Source: Chara braunii
Taxonomy: Eukaryota > Streptophyta > Charophyceae > Charales > Characeae
NCBI GenBank assembly: GCA_003427395.1
Contig: BFEA01000473.1
Location: 55,143-114,145 of the forward strand
DNA: 59,003 nt
Direction of reading: 5' to 3'
Shown: positions 42,905 through 52,886 of the stretch, piece after piece
Layout of the letters: every line of letters begins with the position of its first letter
Position numbering within the stretch: position 1 is the stretch's first letter
Made by a program: the position numbers and the translations under genes
The notes under the pieces: generated by a model
What the model was told of the DNA's origin: nothing
The model's input: only the letters and a program-made list of their open reading frames with translations
Databases searched by the model: none

Positions 42905-44266
42905 CCCTAGCAGTCAGCCTGAGTTTCATGAGTGCGAAGGTCTTGTATTCCGCCGGTATGGGAAGTTTGATCGTTTGTGTGTACCCAACCATGCGCCTCT
43001 CCAGCCTCATTTCTTGGACTTGGCACATGGCCAGAGTGGACATTTCGGCTTTGAGAAGACTTATGGAAGTCTTCTGCAGCAGTTTGATTGGTCGGGAATG
43101 AAAGGATCTACTAAAAAATTCATTGTTGAATGTCAAGTTTGTCAAAGAACCAAGGTCCATAGGCATAAGCCGTATGACCTGCTGAAACCCCACCCAATTC
43201 CTAATGGGCCCGGTGAGTCAGTCTCTATCGATTTCACGGACATGGGGAAGGTGAGTGAGGGAGGACATTCACAAGTCATGGTCATTGTGGATCGCTTTTC
43301 CAAATTTTCGAACTTGATTCCTCTACCTCCTCATGCACCAACTGAGCTTGTGATCGAAGAATTTCACCAGTAGTACATTCTGCAGTATGGACCCCCGAAA
43401 ACTCTTGTGAGTGATCAGGAGACCCGGTTCATTAGTGCAGATTGGAAGGACTTCACTTCACAGATCTATGACATTAAACTCGACAAGACTTCTGGTAGAC
43501 ACCCCGAAGCCAGTGGATTGGCCGAGGAAATCAACCAAACTGTCATTCAACTACTACGCGCGTTAATTGTTCCAGATCAAAACACATGGGATAAGGAGTT
43601 CTACAAAGTGAAGGGATTGTACAACAACTCCATTCACTCCGCAACTGGCGTGACACCAAATCAGCTACAATATGGTTGGCAGTTGCGCAATCCTCTCTCC
43701 TATTTGTTTCCCGAACGGTCCCCTGGTCTGACGCCCGGCATGCCTGGCTACAATGCCAAGTATGCACGCCTGCTCAAAGCTGCTATCGCAGCAATGAACA
43801 AGCGTCAGCATGCCATGATCAAACATGCTAACAAGTCGCGCAAAGAACCGAACTTCAAAGTAGGGGATTATGTCTGGGTCAAAATGTTTGAGTTTTCTGA
43901 TGAAGAGGGCGTATCACGAAAGCTTCTTCCATTGTATATGGCCCTTGGCAGGTTCTGAAGGTGATTGGGGATGAATTTGGTCCTTCATATGTGATTGACG
44001 TGCCTCCTCATCTACGCATATATCCGGTCTTTCATGCATCCAAACTGTTTCCACACATCGATGATGAAACTTTTCCCTTCCGAGATCCTATGATACCTCG
44101 TCCTATCGACGACGGCCATGAGATAGACATAATTGTTTCCCATGAAGGCAGAGGGAGGAACAAACAGTATAAGGTTCACTTCCTCTATCACCCGTTGAAC
44201 GAGTTTTTTTTGGATCGACCGGAAAGAGTTGCTAAAGAATGCTCCACGTGTTGTGAACGCTTGTGA
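42888..44266 (+). pseudogene. pol: Integrase with chromodomain-like tail of element 2 (broken)
   Basis: The zinc domain is visible (HGQSGHFGFEKTYGSLLQQF ... CQVCQRTK). The core has Asp in VSIDFTDMG, Asp in VSDQETRFISADW and Glu in GLAEEINQTVIQLL. An in-frame TAG at 43371-43373 splits the core, since both sides stay in frame. A one-base shift near 43940 separates the GPW motif. The last segment, 43961-44266, reads VPPHLRIYPVFHASKLFPHI and a chromodomain-like tail (IIVSHEGRGRNKQYKVHFLY, then FLDRPERVAKEC). It ends 160 bp before the 3' LTR. Confidence 0.88.
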
Positions 44267-44425
44267 ACGACATATCATTGGTGGACAGACTGTTAAGTTT
44301 TCTGCAAGACTCACCCCTTACGGTATTACTAAGTCTCTCTTTTTGATCTATGCCTACGATGCTTTTTGTGCCAACTCTGCATGAGTTACTCGCTCGAAGG
44401 GACCTCGCTCTTGAGAGTGGGGTAG

Positions 44426-45797
44426 CGTAATGACCCGCCAAAAACACAGACTGAGAACACTGCTGATTTTCTGGGATTTGCCGCTGGAATGAATGCCTTG
44501 CTGAAATTCCCGCATTCTGCTGTGATTTCCATGTCTGTGTGTGTGTGCGTGCCTGCTGGTTTGCATGCTTGTCTGAGTGCTTGTCGGTTGAGTGTGTGTG
44601 TGACCCGCAAGGGTACTTGTTGGGTGCAAGGCCAGGCAGGGGCGGTACTTACCTGTGGCCGTGACTGTGAGGGTTGCAGCGGGGGAAAACACTCTAGTAG
44701 CGGGGGTAGGCCCACGACACTTAGAGCAGAGGGGAAAAACACTCGAGTAGCAGGTAGGCCGGTACCATTGAAGTAGTGGTAGAAGTGTCGGGTATTGGAG
44801 GCCGAGCAGAAGACAAAAAGTTGGCATTTTTAGAGGCCCAGTAGCGGCAGGTTAGAGGTAGGCCGGTACCAGTCCAAGTAGCCTGGGTCTAGGGCCTGTC
44901 CGAAGGTTAGCAGAGCCTGCAATGATGTTTCCCTCCGAAAGGGAGGAGGTACCGGTAGCCCGGAGGCCGGGAGGCCTAGGAAGTCACCGCCCAGGAGGCC
45001 AGTAGGCCGCTATATCTTTCGGAGGAGCAAGTAGCTCCTCCTCATTTGCGGTATGCAAGGATTGGCGACATGCTGCTGGAGCACAGCGCTGGCTGATACA
45101 GCGCTGCTTGGAGGTGAAGGGCAGCTTGCGCTCAACCTGGCTATGGCGAGCAGCCAGCTTGAGGAGGAGGAAGAAGGGACTAAGGAGGAGAGTCGCGAGG
45201 CACCTACCTGGCTATGGTGGACACCGTCTTCATCACCTTGTTGGGCGTTGCATCTGGAAGGCCCGAGTTGGGGTAGTGCCGCACCAAGGAAGCTCGAGGC
45301 AGAGTCAGGCATGGCGGACCAGTCAGCAGCATCATAGCTGCTTTGGGTTGTCCTTTGGACAGGAGTGCAGTGCCATTGTTGCTTTGGGTTGTCCTTTGGA
45401 CAGGAGGGCAGGGCCCTCAGTAGTCCACCATAGCCTATGCATGAGAGAGGAGGCAGAAGGAGGGAAGCCATAGCTATGGTGGACTTGTTGTTGTTATTAT
45501 TGTTGAGTCAACAGTAAGGGGGAACTTCTGATAGTGATTCTGGTTCATCCATCCATTGTTATTATTATTATTATTATTGGGAGAAGAATAAGATTGGCGA
45601 AGTGAAGGAGGAAGAGGAAGGTGGAGAGAGAAGGGGGAATTGCCATTGGTCTTGCTGGTGCATATCTTCTTCTTCTTCTTCTTCTTTCTCTCTCCTTTGG
45701 TCTCTATCTCGTTGCAAGTGCTTTCATTTCTTTCGCAATTGGGTGGCATTGTCTTTCATTGTGAATTTGCACTTTGGAAATGACCAGGATCGTAACA
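44426..45797 (+). repeat. 3' LTR of element 2
   Basis: 1372 bp copy of 36080-37466. A purine-rich stretch GAGAGTGGGGTAG lies just before it (44413-44425) and is the likely PPT. The TSD ACAG follows it. Confidence 0.93.
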
Positions 45798-45801
45798 ACA
45801 G

Positions 45802-46497
45802 CAAATTGTGTATCTTCGTACTACCATTGATCTTCTACTTACCTCATGACCTCGTAATGATGCTGAATTCTCCCGATTAAGTTTCATAAAATTATTTAAT
45901 TAAATATTCCGATTAAATGTTTAATCTCATTTAAACTTTATTCAATTTGATGTTGCAAACTTCAAGCATTCTTTAATTAATTATTTAATGTTTGCCAAAT
46001 TACAAATTTTATTTAATTAAGTTTTATTTTCATTAAATAATAAATATTTAATTAAAAATTTTAATTTCAATTTTTTTTGGGGGGGGAGAATTTTTTTCTT
46101 TTGATTGAGTGTCAGGTCCGAGGTCAGGGCAGAAGGGACTGTCTGTGCATTTGCTTGCCTCCCTCCCTTCTTCCCACCCCTGCCTTCTCTCCCCTCCTCT
46201 CGGTAAAGCGGACTTCAGCCTTCGGCCACGTCAGCATTGTGCAACAGTGGCATGTTAGCTGCAACACGGAGCCAAAACTGCTATATGCGCCGCAGTCAAC
46301 GACTTGCTGAGCACGGATCCAAGGGACGGACTTCAGCCTCCGGCCACGTCAGCATTGTACAGCAGTGGTTAGCTGCAACACAGAGCCAGAACTGCTAGAT
46401 GCGCCTCAGTCAACGACTTGCTGGGCGCGGATCCAAGGGAACTCAGCCCCAACAGGGTCCCAAGTCACCTCGGATCCCGCGGAAAAGATGCACGACC
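45802..46497 (+). other. Leader of element 4, second part, with an AT-rich island
   Basis: Resumes element 4 after the insertion. 45870-46075 is strongly AT-rich (repeated TTTAATTAA/ATTAAAT words). Then a duplicated block follows: GACTTCAGCCTTCGGCCACG near 46211 and GACTTCAGCCTCCGGCCACG near 46329, about 118 bp apart. No ORF. Confidence 0.65.
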
Positions 46498-48223
46498 ATG
46501 ATTGGGGCCACTGACGCCAATACGCAAGACAAGAGGCTGGTTACTCCTCCCATGCCAGTTCAGCAGGCAGACGAAACGCAACTAGCATTTCTCGAACGTC
46601 TCCAACTGTACACGGAGACTGCTGCAGCTGAACTTCGCAAATGGGAACAGGAGGACGCTGCCTGCCGGCAGGCGGCTCAACGCCAGCTGGCAGAGGCCGA
46701 GGCAGCGCGTCAGCAGGCCACAGCAGAAGCTGCAGCAGCCGCACGGTTACAGCAACAACAGATGTAGGCAAGTCAGCATCAAGTTCGTTACCAGGCCACA
46801 ATGGAGCTCGCCAACGACGAACCTATGTACGACAGATTATTTCGACAGCACTTTCAAGCAATTGAAAAACAAGAGGAGCCGACCAAGGAAGAGAGAAGCA
46901 AGGAGGCCATAGTCGTACTGATGGAAAAGTTGTTGTACACGTGCAATTGGCAGCAACGCGAACTGATGGCCATGCGGCAGATCTTCATCCGCTACGAAGA
47001 AACTTTTCGGACGCTGGATCAGAAGATCGTTGACTTGCAGGCCGAGAACAGTACACTGCAGGCCGCCAACAATCACCAGCAGACCGTCAACGATCAACTG
47101 CAGACCAAGGTCAGCACAGGGTTGGCACCCTTATCTGCAGTTGAGTCGACGGGCAGTGCAGTTTGCAGCCCAGCTTTGGCCGCCCAAGCCAAGCAACTCG
47201 AAGAACGGATCAACCACGTAGTCGCATCCCTTGGCGACATCAGCAAGTTTGTCGGGACGTCTACGGTCAGCAATCAGCTGCAGACGCTCACCTACCACGT
47301 TCAACAACAAAGCCGCCGTCATCAAGGAATGGAAAATGCCGAACTTCAAGATAGAGAAATTCGACGACTACCACAAGACCGATCCGCTGCAATGGTGGAT
47401 GACATTCAACGCAGAGGCGGACGTACATCACGTCCCACCACTGCGGCGGCTTGACGCGCTCTACCTCCAGCTCATCGGAGGGGCACAAGCATTCATGACT
47501 CACATGGCCGTCACGTTGGAATGCACCATCGCCACCCTCCACACCAAGATATCTTGGGAGGGCTTCGAGAAGAAGTGGAAGACCCGGTTCATGGTCAACA
47601 ACGACAAACGTCACACATTGAACAAGATCTTCCACATGTTTCAAGGCCAGCAACCATCACGGGAATGGCTGACGAGGTGGCAAGGACTCGTCGCCGCCCC
47701 GGAGTTGAACTTGTCGTTCGACTCAATCCGGGCCGAGTTCGTCGCCCGGTCTTGCGACGCCTTGACAACTGCTTTTGGCAGCGAATTCCAGTATGAGACC
47801 TTTGATGAGATGATCTCAAAGGCAAGGGAACTCATACAAGGTAACCGGCGAGCGGCCAATGAGGCCCGCCAACAGCCCGGTTACGTGGAGAAAGGCAAAG
47901 GTCAGCGGATGCCGCAAGTAGCAACGATCCTCCAACGATCTAGTGAAGACCATGCAGCCGCTTCAACATCAAGTGACGGAGATGTGGCAGCAGCGATACC
48001 ACCGCAACACTCAATACCCCGTGGGGGAAAACATAAGGCGAAAACAGCGTCGGCGGATGGAGCGAGACAGCCACCATGGAGCAAGTTCGAAATCACCGAA
48101 GACATGTTCAAGTTACAACAGAAATGGGGGTGTTGTTTATGGTGCAACAGCACCAAACACATCACTAGTACGTGCCTTGACCAAGACAAAGAAAATGTCA
48201 AGCGTCCAGGCTCGGCAAACTAA
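46498..48223 (+). pseudogene. gag: gag of element 4 (one stop, one frameshift)
   Basis: From ATG 46498: an Ala/Gln-rich coiled-coil N-terminus (RQLAEAEAARQQATAEAAAA), an in-frame TAG at 46765-46767, then ANDEPMYDRLFRQHFQAIEK and a second coiled coil (TLDQKIVDLQAENSTLQAAN). Near 47300 the reading frame shifts; the capsid follows as EWKMPNFKIEKFDDYHKTDP, DALYLQLIGGAQAFMTHMAV and FHMFQGQQPSREWLTRWQGL. The zinc knuckle CLWCNSTKHITSTC (CX2CX4HX4C) is intact near 48140-48180. The frame ends at 48223 and protease lies in the next frame, overlapping. Confidence 0.85.
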
Positions 48224-48921
48224 GCACCGCGGGAAGTGCAGCGACATCAATTCCCAGTCTGCCGGACCCCCTGCCTTGCTAGAAGTCTCTCTCACGTCCG
48301 GGGACATCGCGGTAGTCGCAAGTTCTCGGATTGACTTCGAGAACTATGCTGTCCAGCTGGTCCCGCTGTTGAACCAGCCTCTCCACGTGCAAGATTCGAG
48401 CGCATGCGCGGTGTTACCGTCGTCGGACAACGGACCGGTTGCTTCGCCAGCCCTTCTATCGGAGGATCCGTCAACTTGGGCGAGTCTTGAGGAACTCGAC
48501 CCGTTGACGGTTGAGGACTTCCAATGGTTGCCTCTTCCCTCCACCGGTTCTTTGCCAACACCGCATTGCAACACCCTGATGGCACATTTGCGCGAATACT
48601 TGCACGCTGCAGTACCACCTCCGTCGACGGACGACGGAGTAGCAGTCGTTGACCTTTGCAGTTATCTCGTGAAGATCGACCACAAGCACGCAACGCAACG
48701 GTACGTCGACAGCGATGCGCCGCTCCTCCACATCCGCATTCAAATCGGAACGGCGGTCTGTAGTGCCTTGATCGATTGTGGAGCGACTCGCAACTACATC
48801 AGCCAAGACTTTATAGCACGCGTCGGGCTTGGCCCGCACGTTCGAAGGAAAAGTCAGCCTATGCACACCACATTGGTCGATAGTCACACGCAAAAGTCCA
48901 TAAGACCGCTGCGTTGACTCC
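48224..48921 (+). CDS. Aspartic protease region of element 4
   Basis: The frame (open from 47943) becomes protein-like after the gag stop. The retropepsin segment reads [20 protein letters not shown] then [17 protein letters not shown]. The active-site triplet is D-C-G (Asp codon 48774-48776) where D-S/T-G is usual, so activity is doubtful. Stop at 48915-48917; the downstream half of the protease and RT continue in another frame from about 48922. Confidence 0.8.
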
Positions 48922-50395
48922 GTGCCCATGTACTTTGCCCCGCTAACATGCGAGGCCGTGTCATTCGACATCTTGGACACTAAGTTCGATATGATCTTAG
49001 GCATGTCGTGGCTGCAACGCGAAGACCATCCAATAAACTTTTTCCCACGCACTGTTCATGTGCGTGATCGGCGTGCCGAACTAGTCCCGTGTACGGTGCC
49101 GCTTCCTCATCCTTCGATTGGTTGTCACATGGTCTCCGCGGTGAGCATTCGCCAATCCATCAGCCGGCACGACATCGAGGAGATGGACATCTATTTTCTT
49201 CACACCCTCCCACCCGTTGATCACCCCAAGACGGACACATCGGACCGACGCATCATTGAGCTTTTGGACAGCTATGAGGATGCCTTCCAAGCTCCCGCCG
49301 GAGTAGTACCGGATCGGCCCATACGCCACGGGATCACTCTCGAGGACGGCGCCGTACCTCAGCGCGGATGCATTTACCGAATGAGCGAAGAGGAGCTTCA
49401 AGTGCTTCGGGCACAACTAGACGACCTCTTGGCCAAGGGCTGGATTCGCCCTAGCTGTTCGCCATACGGTGCTCCCTTTCTCTTCGTCCAGAAGAAGAAG
49501 GACCTTCGTTTGTGTATCGACTATCGAAAACTTAACGCGCAAACGATCAAGAATGCCGACCCTCTCCCGCGGATCGATGATCTCCTCGAGCGACTAGGCG
49601 GCGCCAAGTACTTCTCGAAGCTTGACCTCAAATCCGGCTACCACCAGATTCAGATCCAGCCAAGAGATCAGTACAAGACCGCGTTCAAGATGGGGTATGG
49701 GCACTTTGAGTGGATCGTCATGCCTTTGTCTCACCAATGCCCCGACTACTTTCCGACCGGCTAGGACGATGAAATTTCGCGACCTGCTCGACCACACCGT
49801 ACTCATTTACCTTCATGATATCTTGGTTTATAGCCGGTCGCAGGACGAGCACCTTCGTGTCGTTTTGGAGCGGCTCCGTATACAAGGCAAACCGTGACAA
49901 GTGCGAGTTTGCTCAGCAAGAGATGGAGTACTTGGGCCATTACGTTACGCCGCAAGGCATTCGTCTGCTCGCAGACAAAGTACAAGCCATTCAAGATTGG
50001 CCGGACCTCGCGTGTACTACCGACGTCCGCTCCTTTCGAGGCTTAGCATCATACTACATGCGCTTCGTCAAGAGCTTCCAATGGATCGCTGCACCATTGT
50101 CGCGATTTCAGTCCCCCTTGGTGCCCTTCGAGTTCAACGACGAAGCCCGACACGTGTTCCATACACTGAAGACGGCCTTGCTTCAAGCTCCTGTCTTGAG
50201 CATCTATGACTCGACCTTGCCAACCAAAGTAACTACGAATGCTTCTGGCTACGGCATTGGCGCGGTTGTGGAACAGCATGACGGCACATATTGGCACCCG
50301 GTTAAATACTTCAGCCAAAAGGTGTCGCCCATCAATTCCCTTGATGATGTGAGGAAGAAGGAACTGCTAGCTTTCGTCACAGTACTTGAGCGTTG
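48922..50395 (+). pseudogene. pol: RT and RNase H of element 4 (frameshifts, YLHD, deletion)
   Basis: The frame 48922-49764 carries the end of protease ([20 protein letters not shown]) and [37 protein letters not shown]. At about 49735 it shifts; the next motifs ([11 protein letters not shown], then IYLHDILVYSRS at 49805-49840) are one frame over. The catalytic box is YLHD, not YLDD. A third frame from about 49890 gives the thumb (FAQQEMEYLGHYVTPQGIRL), connection (DVRSFRGLASYYMRFVKSFQ) and start of RNase H (TTNASGYGIGAVVEQHDG, first Asp now Asn). RNase H then jumps from KKELLAFVTVLERC to the VADALSR-like end, missing roughly 60 residues. Confidence 0.88.
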
Positions 50396-52122
50396 TCCAA
50401 GCATATTCCAGGCCCCGCGAACAAGGCAGCGGATGCTCTCTCGCGAAGACCCGATCTTTGCGCCTTGGTGCACTCCACATTCGGCCTCGACGAGGACCTG
50501 CAACAGCATTTCGTAAACGGCTACAAGTCGGATCCGGGATTCTCCACGCTCTACGCGGACTTATCATCGGATCACCCGCCGGCAAGCAATTATCGCATTG
50601 TCGACGACTACTTGCTTCTCCATACGCGAGGCAAGGATTGTTGTGTGTTCCCCAAGACTGCATCTTGCGCACTCGCCTCCTTGGCGAATACCACGATACG
50701 CCGCTGGCGGGACACCTTGGTGTCCCACACACACTTGCACGACTCCGCCAACGATTTCACTGGTCGGACATCATCAGCGACGTCAACCGGTACATTCAGT
50801 CATGTGCAGTTTGCCACCGGAACAAAGGGCGCCATCAGCTCCCGTACGCCGAACTGAAACCATTGCCGATTCCTCGGGAACCAGGTCTCTCCATTGCTAT
50901 GGATGTGATCGGTCCTTTCCCTCGCAATTGCCTCGGCCATGATGGTATTCTCACGGTCGTCGACCGTTTGAGCAAGTACACTTGATTTCTTCCATGCAAG
51001 TATCATGCGACGACTCCCGAGCTCGCATGACTTTTGCATACCGGCTGGTTTTGCAGCCACGGCGTTCCGGAAGACATCGTCAGCGACCGCGACACTCGTT
51101 TCATGTCAGCCTTTGGGACGGCACCCATGGTGGAATCCAGCACCAGCATGAAACCGAGTTCCGCACGGCATCCTCAAACGGATGGGCAAACGGAACGTGA
51201 GCACCAGACTGCGCAGATGATGCTCCGCACACTCATCCGCCCGGATCAAAAGGACTGGGTTGACCATCTTCCCGACATCGAGTTCGCCTACAACACTTCG
51301 GTGCACCCGGTGATCGGCATGACTCCATTCAAGTTGCATCACAGTGGACGGAAAGGCCGTATCTTCGCAGATATTTTGCTTCCACGGGCTGCCGATATCG
51401 ACGTCGCTTGCTCCCCCGCTTCCACACATAAGTATAGGGATCTGCTGGCAAAAGCCCGCGCAAATATGCAAAAGGCTTAGGTCTGTATGCAGCAACAAGC
51501 GAACCGGCGTCGCATCCCATGTCCAATCCGCGTTGGGGACCTTGTTTGGGTCACCTCCAAGGAATTCGTGCTCAAGCAGCACGTCATGCGCAACCTCCTC
51601 CCTAAGTGGTTTGGGCCATGGAAGGTCACCTCAGCAGCTGGCGATGACCCCGCGGGTCCCTCTTTCATAATCGAGATTCCCCCGCATTCGACGGTCCACC
51701 CTGTATTTCACGCTTCGAAGTTGGCGGTCTACACTCCAACCTCACAAACGAAATTCCCAGCCAGACGGTCCCAGGACCCTCCTTCGATGGCCGGTCACCA
51801 GGAGGTTGACCGCGTCCTCACTCATCACAAGCACGGGAACAAGCCAATGCAGTCCAAAGTTACATTCAAGCAATGCGATCCCGACGACACACGCTGGATT
51901 TCACGAGCTGACCTGAAGGCGACAACACCCCTCATCTTCGCGCATTACGAAAAACAGCGACTTGCTAACGAAGCTGCCCAACCCGCCCGCCCCATACGGA
52001 CATCGGACAGACAGCTTCGCCCTCGCAGTTGGCTCGGTCTTCAAGGGGGGGAGTGTGTGGCATACTTAGCGCAGCAGCGCGGAGGAATAGCGCAACAACG
52101 ATTTAGAGCAGCAGCGGAGTAG
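50393..52122 (+). pseudogene. pol: Integrase with chromodomain-like tail of element 4 (three in-frame stops)
   Basis: KHIPGPANKAADALSRRPDL (RNase H end) leads into integrase, with a frame switch near 50640-50700. Zinc domain: PLAGHLGVPHTLARLRQRFH ... CAVCHRNK. Core: SIAMDVIGPFPRN, then TGA at 50983-50985 and TGA at 51028-51030, then DIVSDRDTRFMSAF and QTDGQTEREHQTAQM, so the DDE residues are present. TAG at 51478-51480 interrupts ANMQKA[stop]VCMQQQANRRR. The tail has LPKWFGPWKVTSAA, VHPVFHASKLAVYTP and a chromodomain-like CDPDDTRWISRADLKATTPL. The last 22 codons run into the 3' LTR. Element 5 has Arg (CGA), Arg (CGA) and Gln at the three stop positions. Confidence 0.88.
52043..52055 (+). other. 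Polypurine tract of element 4
   Basis: AAGGGGGGGAGTG immediately before the 3' LTR start TGTGGCATAC. Confidence 0.75.
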
Positions 52123-52229
52123 CGCCAGCCCTCTGGCCCAGCCCGCGGCCCAGCGCCCAGCCCTGCAGCACCATAGCTGCATCGCCAAGTGCCCGGGAGA
52201 GGCTTCACCTTTCCTCCCTCTTCTTCCTC

Positions 52230-52294
<65 letters not shown>

Positions 52295-52881
52295 CTACCC
52301 TCCACGTCTAAGTCAAGTCTTGGGTTATTCCTACTAGACTACTATCAGTATGAAGGATGGTTACGAATTCTGATGATAATGGAGATAGCAACATTGAGAC
52401 TGCAGGTTGAGGACTACTTTTGGGATCTGATTTCATCTACCTCTGGATATGTATCTTGACATTGTGAGATCGATATCTGAGAGACTGTGACATTTGACAT
52501 TGTGAGATCAATATCTGAGACACTGTGAGACTCTGTATTCGCGACATTTCGGATTTTCGCTACTTCTGGCATTTCAAGATACTATTTTTGGAAACATTGA
52601 GCTGACGTCATCTTCCCTCTCCTCCTCCCTTTGTCTCTCCCCCCCTCCATTCATTTGTGTATGAGAGTAGGCCCTGGCCTTTTCTTCCATGTCCAAGGCC
52701 AGGGCTTTCACACCACCGATGCATGTTCGTGAGAGATCGATTGAAGTCCGAGTCAGGTTTGAGTCAGTCCATGTGTATCAACTTATCAAGTCTTCCGCTG
52801 TTATTGTACTCACTCTGTATTATATGGTCGATTCTGGGAATCTGCGCCATACTTATGACTGTGTGTCATGAGTACGCAACA
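52056..52881 (+). repeat. 3' LTR of element 4 (internally deleted)
   Basis: 826 bp from TGTGGCATACT to GTACGCAACA. After the first 11 bases it jumps directly to TAGCGCAGCAGCG, skipping several hundred bases present in the 5' copy. It carries a long (CT)n run (about 52235-52291) and an extra copy of GACATTGTGAGATC with neighbours (52457, 52496). Confidence 0.85.
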
Positions 52882-52886
52882 GGATG

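Larger units (their letters stand above)
36080..45797 (+). mobile_element. Element 2: complete Ty3/gypsy retrotransposon nested in element 4
   Basis: About 9.7 kb. LTRs are 36080-37466 (1387 bp) and 44426-45797 (1372 bp); PBS at 37469-37480; TSD ACAG. Order: gag, protease, RT, RNase H, integrase, chromodomain-like tail. LTRs differ by several small indels and substitutions, more than in element 1. Several frameshifts and in-frame stops in gag and pol. The LTR start is TGTAATG on the left and CGTAATG on the right, so one terminus has mutated. Confidence 0.94.
15743..52881 (+). mobile_element. Element 4: Ty3/gypsy LTR retrotransposon carrying two nested elements
   Basis: The outer boundaries are TGTGGCATAC (15743) and GCAACA (52881), flanked by matching GGATG duplications. 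Removing element 3 (15807-34248) and element 2 (36080-45797 plus one ACAG copy) leaves a single element of about 9 kb: 5' LTR, PBS at 35618, leader, gag, protease, RT, RNase H, integrase, 3' LTR. It is a close relative of element 5. Its genes carry several frameshifts, in-frame stops and an RNase H deletion, as expected for the oldest layer of the nest. Confidence 0.8.
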
